A stretch of 11,483 nt of DNA, taken from assembly GCA_964452465.1 (NCBI GenBank), contig CAYVMD010000056.1, positions 1-11,483 of the forward strand, given 5' to 3'. This stretch comes from CAYVMD01 sp964452465. GTDB taxonomy: Bacteria > Armatimonadota > JACIXR01. Shown piece by piece: positions 1-5,567 of this stretch. Every line of letters starts with the position of its first letter. Within the stretch, counting starts at the first letter, position 1. The translations under genes and the position numbers were made by a program. Under the pieces are notes generated by a model, which ran no database searches, was not told the DNA's origin, and was given only the letters and a program-made list of their open reading frames with translations.

Positions 1-159
1 TTAGGGCAGGGCATAGTGGATTTTGGGAAGGTGAAGAAGGTCCTGGAGGAGATAAACTTCCAGGGATGGCTGGTAGCGGAATTGGATAGAAGCAAAAATC
101 CTCCCCTGGAGAGCGCTAAGATCCAGAGGAAGTTCATAAGGGATTTCTTCGGGGTATGA
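1..159 (+). CDS. C-terminal end of a sugar phosphate isomerase/epimerase-like (xylose isomerase-like TIM barrel) protein, 5' truncated
   Basis: The frame is open from the first base and ends with TGA at 157-159, giving the last 52 residues of a protein that begins outside the window. The visible part contains a helix (FGKVKKVLEEINFQGW) followed by a strand ending in VAELDRS, then a short helical tail. A 'G-W-x-V-x-E-x-D' strand near the C-terminus is typical of the IolE / hexulose-6-phosphate isomerase-like TIM-barrel family, where the glutamate belongs to the metal site. Substrate cannot be told from this fragment. Its stop overlaps the next start (ATGA), so it is co-translated with the HD-GYP gene. 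The family call is moderate because only the tail is visible. Confidence 0.65.
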   Translation, partial: LGQGIVDFGKVKKVLEEINFQGWLVAELDRSKNPPLESAKIQRKFIRDFFGV

Positions 160-749
160 AGGTGGCAAAGCTAAGCGAGGAGCAATTCATAGAATTATTG
201 AAGGTTTTGATAACCACGGTGGAGGAGGCAGAGGGCTATGCAGAGGGACATTCCGTTAGGGTGATGGAATACTCCCTGGCCATCGCTTCCTTCTTAGAGC
301 CCCCCTACGAGTTTGAGGATCTCCCCCTCGCCTGTCTCCTCCACGATATAGGGATGTTGGGCGTGCCCAGGGAGATCCTCCTCAAGCCAAGCAGAGTGAC
401 CTCTGAGGAAAGGGTTTGGTTGGAGAAGCATCCCGTCTTTGGGGTGGAGATGCTCCAGAATGTAGCGGGTTTGGAGGGGATTCTCCCCTTGATAAGGCAT
501 CACCATGAGAATTGGGATGGGAGCGGTTATCCCGACGGGTTAAAGGGAGAGGAGATCCCTTTGGGAGCGAGGATAATTCGGGTTGCGGACGCCTTTGAGG
601 CGCTAACCTCCAAACGTCCCCACCGTTGGGCGTTGAGCATAGCGGATGCTTTTCAGGAGATAACGGACAAGAGCGGACATCTCTTCGACCCCCAAGTTGT
701 GGAAGCGTTTTGCAAAGCCTACAAGGCGAGGAGGCTCATTCCCAAATAG
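156..749 (+). CDS. Stand-alone HD-GYP domain protein, putative cyclic di-GMP phosphodiesterase
   Basis: The protein has 197 residues and is almost entirely one HD-GYP domain; there is no receiver, GAF or PAS domain and no membrane segment, so it is probably cytosolic. The family's metal and substrate motifs are in order: GHSVRV (His32), HDIGMLGVP (His63-Asp64), LLKP (Lys77), KHP (His92), HHHENWDGSGYP (His115-117, GYP at 124-126), and RVADAFEALTS (Asp145). Full HD-GYP signatures usually mean hydrolysis of cyclic di-GMP or a related cyclic dinucleotide at a di- or tri-iron centre; the actual substrate is not shown by sequence. The start overlaps the upstream stop as ATGA with only a weak GGGG before it, which fits translational coupling. 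The prmA frame begins before or at its end. Without a sensor domain, any signal must come through a partner or through expression level. Confidence 0.9.
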   Translation: MKVAKLSEEQFIELLKVLITTVEEAEGYAEGHSVRVMEYSLAIASFLEPPYEFEDLPLACLLHDIGMLGVPREILLKPSRVTSEERVWLEKHPVFGVEMLQNVAGLEGILPLIRHHHENWDGSGYPDGLKGEEIPLGARIIRVADAFEALTSKRPHRWALSIADAFQEITDKSGHLFDPQVVEAFCKAYKARRLIPK

Positions 750-1618
750 CGGGTTCTAAGCCCAAGTTTTGGGCGGAGATAAGGGTAAAGGTGCCTCCTT
801 CGGCGAAGGAGGCAGTTGTGGGCTTTCTCCTGGACCAAGGCATAGAACAGTTTCAGGAAAACGGAGAGATAATCCTCTACCTTCCCTTCGACCGGCGAGT
901 TTCCTTTTTCCTCTCAGGCTTATGTAAGTTCCTTTCCAAGAGGGAAACCTATCCGGAGGAGATGGAATGGGGGCTCTCTTTCCGCATAATTGAAGAAAGA
1001 GCTTGGGAGAGGGAATGGCAGAAGGCTTTTGGGGTTCGCAAGGTGGGGGAGAGATTGGTGATAAAGCCGAGTTGGTGCGATTATCAACCCCGGGAGGAGG
1101 AGGTGGTCTTGGAGATTGACCCAGGGATGTCCTTTGGCACGGGGGAGCATCCCACGACGAGGCTCGTGCTCGTTTTGCTTGAGAGATATCTGAAGCATGG
1201 GGATGTGGTGATAGATGTGGGGTGTGGCTCGGGCATACTATCGCTCGCCTCCCTTCTCCTCGGTGCGGAGAGGGCGATAGGGATAGATGTGGATGAGAGG
1301 GCGGTGGAGGAAAGCAAGCGCAACGCCAGGAACCTTTCCCTTTCGGAGAGGGCGGAGTTCAAGAAGGGCGATCTCCTGGAGGACTTACCCCCTCTAAAGG
1401 CGGACATCGTCCTCTGCAACATAGATCTCCCTTCCCTTCAATCGCTCTTTCCCGCCCTACCCTCCTTCCTCAAGGAAGGGGGCTATCTCATAGCCTCCGG
1501 CTTCACCGGGGAGGGAGCGGAAATTTTGAGCCCTCCCTCCTACCTTGAGGAAGTAGAGAGGAGGGAGGAGGAAGGATGGATGGGAATTGCTTGGAGGATG
1601 AGAGAATCTTTCTGTTAG
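710..1618 (+). CDS. prmA: Ribosomal protein L11 methyltransferase
   Basis: PrmA transfers methyl groups from S-adenosylmethionine to lysines and the N-terminus of ribosomal protein L11. The N-terminal recognition domain begins at FWAEIRVKVPPSAKEAV. It is followed by the PrmA hallmark SFGTGEHPTTRL, the class I SAM-binding motif VIDVGCGSGILS, the acidic ribose-binding end IGIDVD, and motif IV as LCNIDLPSLQ (usually NIL-A). The total of about 290-302 residues is normal for the family. The start is uncertain: no ATG lies near the expected place. TTG at 710 (GGAAG 4 nt upstream) is used here. TTG at 626 would overlap the HD-GYP gene heavily. An ATA at 746, 11 nt after a good AGGAGG (729-734), fits the family N-terminus best but would be a rare start codon. 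The gene ends inside a hairpin shared with dapA. Confidence 0.9.
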   Translation: MQSLQGEEAHSQIAGSKPKFWAEIRVKVPPSAKEAVVGFLLDQGIEQFQENGEIILYLPFDRRVSFFLSGLCKFLSKRETYPEEMEWGLSFRIIEERAWEREWQKAFGVRKVGERLVIKPSWCDYQPREEEVVLEIDPGMSFGTGEHPTTRLVLVLLERYLKHGDVVIDVGCGSGILSLASLLLGAERAIGIDVDERAVEESKRNARNLSLSERAEFKKGDLLEDLPPLKADIVLCNIDLPSLQSLFPALPSFLKEGGYLIASGFTGEGAEILSPPSYLEEVERREEEGWMGIAWRMRESFC

Positions 1619-1644
1619 GTTGAAGGACCTAACCTAACAGGAAG
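1608..1644. terminator. Inverted repeat between convergent prmA and dapA, candidate bidirectional terminator
   Basis: CTGTTAGGTT (1612-1621) and AACCTAACAG (1631-1640) are perfect 10-bp arms around a 9-nt loop. One G-T pair and three more base pairs extend the stem to 14 bp (1608-1611 with 1641-1644). The prmA TAG (1616-1618) and the dapA TAG (minus strand, 1636-1634) both lie in the arms. No T-run follows on either strand, so it is not a classical intrinsic terminator, but it would fold at the 3' end of both mRNAs. Confidence 0.55.
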
Positions 1645-2524
1645 CCTCCCACGCCTCCAGGACCTTTCTTATCTCCTCCTTTTGTTGCTCGCTGGGAGGG
1701 CAGAGAGGGGGGCGAGGAGGACCAACCTTCAGTCCCTTCATCTCCAATGCTACCTTGACGGGGATGGGGTTGGTGGTGATGAAGAGGACTCGGAAGAGGG
1801 GAAGGAGCTTGAGGTGGATCCTTTTAGCCTTTTCCACATCCCCTGCGAAGAAGGATTCTATCATCTCCCTTATCTCCCTCCCCGCTATGTGGGAGGCTAC
1901 GCTTATCACTCCCCTTCCTCCCACAGCGAGCATGGGCAAGGTGAGGGCATCCTCTCCGCTTAGGATGGTGAAATCGTCCCCGCAGAAGGAAGATATCTCC
2001 GCCACCTGCACGAGGTTACCGCTGGCTTCCTTCACGCCCTTGATGTTGCTAACATCCTTAGCGAGGCGGGCGAGGGTTTTCGCCTCCAGGTTGCAGGCGG
2101 TCCTCCCTGGGATATTGTAGAGGATGACCGGCAACTTTGTTTGCTCAGCGATCGCCCGGAAGTGTTGGTAGAGCCCCTCCTGGGGGGGTTTATTGTAATA
2201 GGGGACAACGAGCATGACGGCGTCGACGCCCGCCTCTTCCGCCGCCTTTGTCAAGTGGATGCTTTCCTCGGTGTTGTAGGTTCCCGTTCCCGCGGTGACC
2301 TTTGCTTTATCGCCCACCACTTCCTTCACCTCTCGGAAGAGGCGAACCTTTTCCTCGAAGGTCAAGGTGGGTGATTCGCCGGTGGTTCCTGCGACGACTA
2401 TTCCATCGGAGCCGTTCTCCACCAAGTAGAGGGCGAGTTCTTTAACCATCCCCCAATTCACGCTAAGGTCCTCGTTAAAGGGGGTTACCATAGCGGTTAC
2501 GACGCTACCAAACGGACTATCCAT
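1634..2524 (-). CDS. dapA: 4-hydroxy-tetrahydrodipicolinate synthase
   Basis: This enzyme condenses pyruvate with aspartate semialdehyde, the first step committed to lysine and diaminopimelate, the latter needed for peptidoglycan. All family landmarks are present in a 296-residue TIM barrel: GTTGE at 46-50 (the Thr pair of the catalytic triad), PYYNKP with Tyr110, ILYNIPGRT with Tyr136 and the substrate carboxylate-binding Arg141, and the Schiff-base lysine Lys165 in GVKEASG. Length and spacing match Escherichia coli DapA. The ATG is preceded by AAGGAGGT with 9-nt spacing. An upstream promoter with perfect TATAAT lies about 85 bp before the start. The gene stands alone, convergent with prmA and divergent from murJ. 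KDG/KDPG aldolases and N-acetylneuraminate lyases share the fold, but the GTTGE, PYYNKP and GRT motifs favour DapA. Confidence 0.92.
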   Translation of the reverse strand: MDSPFGSVVTAMVTPFNEDLSVNWGMVKELALYLVENGSDGIVVAGTTGESPTLTFEEKVRLFREVKEVVGDKAKVTAGTGTYNTEESIHLTKAAEEAGVDAVMLVVPYYNKPPQEGLYQHFRAIAEQTKLPVILYNIPGRTACNLEAKTLARLAKDVSNIKGVKEASGNLVQVAEISSFCGDDFTILSGEDALTLPMLAVGGRGVISVASHIAGREIREMIESFFAGDVEKAKRIHLKLLPLFRVLFITTNPIPVKVALEMKGLKVGPPRPPLCPPSEQQKEEIRKVLEAWEASC

Positions 2525-2607
2525 GTCTTCATAACCTCCTTCTTGAGTTGCCTTTTTGCCAGATAGTCCCGAAAGCCAAAACCGTTACCTCCAACTTATC
2601 CTAAGGC

Positions 2608-2637
2608 ATTATATACGATTGGGGCTCCTTCACGCAA
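2608..2637 (-). promoter_or_regulatory. Putative sigma-70-type promoter of dapA
   Basis: On the minus strand a perfect -10 box TATAAT (2613-2608) lies 18 nt downstream of TTGCGT (2637-2632), a 3-of-6 match to the -35 consensus. Transcription would start near 2601 and give a leader of about 75 nt ending in AAGGAGGT. The -35 element lies inside one copy of the CACGCAAG motif, so a factor binding that motif would compete with RNA polymerase. Confidence 0.55.
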
Positions 2638-2646
2638 GCGAAGGCT

Positions 2647-2668
2647 CGTTTGAGGACTTCTTCAAACG
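2647..2668. repeat. Hairpin CGTTTGA / TCAAACG
   Basis: Perfect 7-bp arms (2647-2653 and 2662-2668) surround an 8-nt spacer in the dapA/murJ intergenic region, just upstream of the predicted dapA -35 element. It could be an operator or a structured RNA element; no T-run follows. Confidence 0.35.
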
Positions 2669-2702
2669 GAGGTTGCTCAAAGGATTGGAGTAAACAAATC
2701 AA

Positions 2703-2716
2703 CAAGAAACTTCTTG
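2703..2716. promoter_or_regulatory. Palindrome CAAGAA-AC-TTCTTG, possible operator
   Basis: Perfect 6-bp half-sites with a 2-nt centre, in the middle of the divergent intergenic region and overlapping the inverted CACGCAAG copy (2713-2720). Size and symmetry suit a dimeric helix-turn-helix regulator; no family can be named. Confidence 0.3.
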
Positions 2717-2782
2717 CGTGATCGGAAGGAAGCCCCTGCTTTCCCTTTCCTGCCAAGGACAATCCTCCTTTCCACGCAAGGA

Positions 2783-2794
2783 GTTTAATTAAAC
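2783..2794. promoter_or_regulatory. 12-bp palindrome GTTTAATTAAAC, possible operator
   Basis: A perfect AT-rich palindrome directly after the second direct CACGCAAG copy. It is about 130 bp upstream of murJ and about 150 bp upstream of the dapA -35 box. It could be a regulator site or an AT-rich promoter element; there is no independent support. Confidence 0.3.
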
Positions 2795-2925
2795 GCCCCG
2801 AATTGAATTGCCCTGGGGAGGTTTCCCAATTTTAGGGAAGTGCCTAAGGAAAACGAACAGAGCCCGCCCCCTTCGGTTAAAAGCCTCCTTCACCCAAGAG
2901 GGGTTTGATTGTAAACTATTTATCC

Positions 2926-4482
2926 ATGGAAACTCCGGAGGGCACACAGACAAGGATCATAGCGAAGGCGGCTATCATCACCACCTCCACCCTGCTCCTC
3001 GCCCGCATCCTCGGGTTCATAAGGGAGGTGATAATAGCCAAACTCTTCGGCGCCACCCGCCTCGTGGATATCTATGTCGCCGGCTTCACCATCCCCGATA
3101 TCCTCTACTTCCTCCTCTCTGGAGGTGCCCTCTCCTCCGCCTTCATCCCCCTCTACACTCGCTACCTCTCCCGAAACGAGAAGGAAGAGGGCGAGAGGAT
3201 GTTCTCCAGCATCTTCTCCCTCCTCTTCCTCGCGGTAACCGGCGCCATCCTCATCGTGGAGATCCTCGCCCCTCACCTTGTAAAGGTCATCGTCCCTCAC
3301 TTCTCCCCCTCCGATCTCGCCTATTGCACCTTCCTCACCCGCCTCATGATGCCCTCCGTCCTCTTTTTCATCCTCGGCGGGGTGCTCATGGGGGTGGCTT
3401 ATTCCCACCAGAGGTTCCTCATACCCGCCATAAGCGGGATAGTCTACAACTTCCTGATAATAATGGGCGGATGGTTCCTGGGACCTTATGTAAAAGTGAC
3501 CGGGCTATCCATAGGAGTGGTTGCGGGTTCGTTTTTGGGGAACTTCTTGATCCAGTTCTTCCATGTCCTGCGATTGGGGGTAAGACCTCGCTTCCTTTTG
3601 GATTGGCGTAACCCCAGCGTGCAAAAGGTCTTCATCCTAACCCTCCCCGTCGTCATCTCCCTATCCTTCTCCCAACTGGTAGTGGTGATAAACCGAATGC
3701 TTGCCTCGGGGCTGGGGGAGGGAGCCATCGCCAGTTTGAATTACGCCAATAGGCTGATGCAATTCCCCCTGGGGATATTCGGGCAGGCGTTGGGAATAGC
3801 CATCTTTCCCACCCTCTCCGCCTTGGCAGCGAGAGGGGAAAAGGAGGAATTGCGCCGAACCACATCCCTCGGGGTTAGGGTGCTCTTCTTCCTCACCATC
3901 CCCTTCGCCTTCCTCTTCGCCTTCTTCGCCATACCCTGCGTGCAGATCGCCTATCAAAGAGGGACCTTCACCTACTCCGATACCTTGTCCACAGCGGGCA
4001 TCCTCGCCTTCTACGCCATTGGGTTACCTGCCTTATCCGCGAGCCAGGTAGTAAACCGCACCTTCTATTCCCTCCAGGATCCCCTCACCCCTCTCAGGAC
4101 GACCGCCAGCGCAGCGATCCTCTGCATCGTTCTCAACCTCATCCTCGTCCACCCCCTGGGAGCAGGAGGGCTCGCCTTAGCCTCCTCACTCTCCGCCTAC
4201 GCCAACCTTTTCCACCTCCTTTGGATCATGCGGAGGCGCCTGGGAAGCGCAGAGGGGAAAAGCCTCTCCCTTTCCTTCCTTGCCTCAACCGCCATCTCCC
4301 TCCTCGTTTCCCTCCCCCTCTATTATCTAAGCAACGACCTCGTTCACTCTCCGGGGCATACCCTAACGAAATTGGGGCTGATCCTCCTCTTCCCCATTCT
4401 TTTCCTCGCCCTCTCCCTTCTCCTTCGCCTGGAGGAGGCAAGGTTCTTTACAAATGTGCTTCTTAGGATAAGGAAGAGCTGA
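2926..4482 (+). CDS. murJ: Lipid II flippase MurJ (MviN, MOP superfamily)
   Basis: MurJ moves lipid II across the cytoplasmic membrane for peptidoglycan synthesis. The 518-residue protein is made of hydrophobic segments along its whole length, consistent with about 14 transmembrane helices and the usual 500-530 residues. The N-terminal signature ARILGFIREVIIAKLFGA carries Arg27 and Arg33, matching E. coli Arg18 and Arg24, and Asp48 matches Asp39. NYANRLMQFPLGI carries Arg276, matching Arg270. At the place of E. coli Arg52 the sequence reads DILYFLLSGGA, without an arginine. ATG 2926 is chosen because it puts the N-terminus at family length, but it has no ribosome site. TTG at 2905, directly after GAGGGG, is an alternative adding seven residues. 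The gene converges with the leucine dehydrogenase gene, with 3 bp between stops. Substrate export of another lipid-linked glycan cannot be excluded. Confidence 0.88.
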   Translation: METPEGTQTRIIAKAAIITTSTLLLARILGFIREVIIAKLFGATRLVDIYVAGFTIPDILYFLLSGGALSSAFIPLYTRYLSRNEKEEGERMFSSIFSLLFLAVTGAILIVEILAPHLVKVIVPHFSPSDLAYCTFLTRLMMPSVLFFILGGVLMGVAYSHQRFLIPAISGIVYNFLIIMGGWFLGPYVKVTGLSIGVVAGSFLGNFLIQFFHVLRLGVRPRFLLDWRNPSVQKVFILTLPVVISLSFSQLVVVINRMLASGLGEGAIASLNYANRLMQFPLGIFGQALGIAIFPTLSALAARGEKEELRRTTSLGVRVLFFLTIPFAFLFAFFAIPCVQIAYQRGTFTYSDTLSTAGILAFYAIGLPALSASQVVNRTFYSLQDPLTPLRTTASAAILCIVLNLILVHPLGAGGLALASSLSAYANLFHLLWIMRRRLGSAEGKSLSLSFLASTAISLLVSLPLYYLSNDLVHSPGHTLTKLGLILLFPILFLALSLLLRLEEARFFTNVLLRIRKS

Positions 4483-4485
4483 CCC

Positions 4486-5514
4486 TCATTCCCCCAACCT
4501 TTCCCGGGCAATGCGAAGGGATGCCTCCAAGGGAGTTACCCCCTCTTTTCTATGTCGCTCCAAGACCATCCTTACCCTCTCGGCGATCCCTTCGACCTTC
4601 TCCCTCGCTCTTTCCTCCGAGAAGTTCCCCTCCATCTCCACGGAAAGGCTTATTATCCCTCCCGCATTGGCAAGGAAATCGGGGATGTAGAGAATGCCCT
4701 TCTCCTGCAATAATAGGGCAACCTCGTCCCTCTCCAGCTGGTTGTTAGCTCCTCCACAAACGATCTTACAGCGCAATTTAGGAACGGTCTCCCCGTTCAA
4801 TACCCCACCCAGGGCGCAGGGGGCGAGGACATCGCACTCCCAGAACAAAGTCTCCTCCGGAGGGAGCAGCTTAACCCCTAATCCCTCCGCTTTTTCCCTC
4901 GTCTGGGGGGAGACATCGCTTCCGTAGACGATTCCCCCCTCGGAGAGCAACAACTTCGCTAAGTTCAAACCAACCTTCCCCAACCCCTGCACCACGAACC
5001 TTCTCCCCTCTATTTGGAAAGAGCCAAATAGGAACTCGAGCGCAACCTTTATGGAATGAAAAACCCCCAAAGCTGTATAGGGGGAGCAGTCGCCCATTCC
5101 TCCCATTTCGGGCGGTAAACCCACCACATGTTTGGTTCGGCGGGAGAGGATGACGAGATCCTCCGGCTTTATCCCTACATCCTCCGCGGCGATATAGGTG
5201 CCACCCAGGGCATCCACGAACTCCCCCAGAGCCAAGAACATCTCCTCCGATTTGTCCTTCTCGGGATCCCCCATAATGACGCATTTTCCTCCCCCCAGGT
5301 TCAAGCCAGCGACGGCGCTCTTCAGGGTCATAGCCTCCGCAAGGCGGAGGGCATCCTTCAGGGCGGATTCCTCATCGGGATACTTCCACATCCTAATTCC
5401 CCCGCAGGCGGGACCCAACTTCGTGCTGTGGATGGCTATTATCGCCCTAACTTTGTCCCGCCAACCGAAGCAGACCATCTCATGCCCTTTTAGGCGTAGA
5501 TTTTCAAAGACCAA
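4486..5514 (-). CDS. Leucine dehydrogenase-like Glu/Leu/Phe/Val dehydrogenase
   Basis: This enzyme oxidatively deaminates branched-chain amino acids to 2-oxo acids with NAD, or runs in reverse. The 342 residues match the short leucine/valine dehydrogenase branch rather than the roughly 420-residue glutamate dehydrogenases. Motifs are LGPACGGIRMW (32-43), MTLKSAVAGLNLGGGK with Lys65 and catalytic Lys77, AAEDVGI with catalytic Asp112, the dinucleotide-binding GLGKVG at 177-182, and CDVLAPCALGG and GGANNQL in the coenzyme domain. The TTG start has GGGAGG 8 nt upstream. The residues before the first internal Met align with the N-terminus of Bacillus leucine dehydrogenase as I recall it, so the TTG is preferred. 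A promoter lies in the end of the preceding sulfatase gene. Possible roles are amino acid catabolism or supply of branched-chain acyl primers; phenylalanine or valine as substrate cannot be excluded. Confidence 0.85.
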   Translation of the reverse strand: MVFENLRLKGHEMVCFGWRDKVRAIIAIHSTKLGPACGGIRMWKYPDEESALKDALRLAEAMTLKSAVAGLNLGGGKCVIMGDPEKDKSEEMFLALGEFVDALGGTYIAAEDVGIKPEDLVILSRRTKHVVGLPPEMGGMGDCSPYTALGVFHSIKVALEFLFGSFQIEGRRFVVQGLGKVGLNLAKLLLSEGGIVYGSDVSPQTREKAEGLGVKLLPPEETLFWECDVLAPCALGGVLNGETVPKLRCKIVCGGANNQLERDEVALLLQEKGILYIPDFLANAGGIISLSVEMEGNFSEERAREKVEGIAERVRMVLERHRKEGVTPLEASLRIARERLGE

Positions 5515-5537
5515 GGCGTAAGCCTCCCTTCCCTTAC

Positions 5538-5567
5538 ATTATACTCGCTCGAACTTCACCGCATCAA
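5538..5567 (-). promoter_or_regulatory. Promoter of the leucine dehydrogenase gene, overlapping the sulfatase stop codon
   Basis: Minus strand TTGATG (5567-5562, 4 of 6 to consensus) is followed 18 nt later by a perfect TATAAT (5543-5538). The sulfatase stop codon TAA is contained in this -10 box. The expected start near 5531 leaves a leader of about 17 nt containing GGGAGG and the TTG start, so the gene can be expressed independently of the sulfatase. Confidence 0.6.

Larger units (their letters stand above)
2631..2898. repeat. Dispersed CACGCAAG motif, three exact copies and one near copy
   Basis: CACGCAAG occurs at 2631-2638 and 2773-2780 in direct orientation and at 2713-2720 inverted; CACCCAAG at 2891-2898 differs by one base. 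Context is also shared: the direct copies follow CTCCTT or CCTCCTT, and the last two are followed by GAG or GAGGGG and then TTTAATT or TTTGATT. The copy at 2765-2783 forms a stem (CTCCTT / AAGGAG, 7-nt loop). Copies overlap the dapA -35 box and end just before the murJ start region. They may be binding sites of one regulator or remnants of a small repeat. Confidence 0.45.
2525..2925. other. Gene-free divergent intergenic region dapA / murJ
   Basis: Four hundred bases without a credible gene; the one long plus-strand frame through here is a shadow of murJ. The region is more AT-rich than its flanks and is dense in short symmetric elements: a dapA promoter, a hairpin at 2647-2668, perfect palindromes at 2703-2716 and 2783-2794, the small inverted repeat TTCCC/GGGAA at 2823-2839, and repeated CACGCAAG motifs. 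I found no lysine riboswitch-like core in the dapA leader and no convincing promoter for murJ. Confidence 0.6.

Noticed and set aside
2525..2607. Lysine riboswitch in the dapA leader
   Set aside because: The leader after the predicted start is only about 75 nt and none of the conserved lysine-riboswitch core segments could be found.
2703..2720. CIRCE or CtsR heat-shock operator
   Set aside because: The palindrome CAAGAA-AC-TTCTTG has the wrong spacing and bases for either element.
2620..2900. CRISPR array
   Set aside because: The repeated unit is only 8 bp exact, spacing is irregular and one copy is inverted; no 25-35 bp repeats exist.
2808..3611. Plus-strand open frame of 267 codons overlapping the murJ start
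   Set aside because: Its product is Pro/His/Arg-rich with no domain; it is a frame-shifted shadow of murJ.
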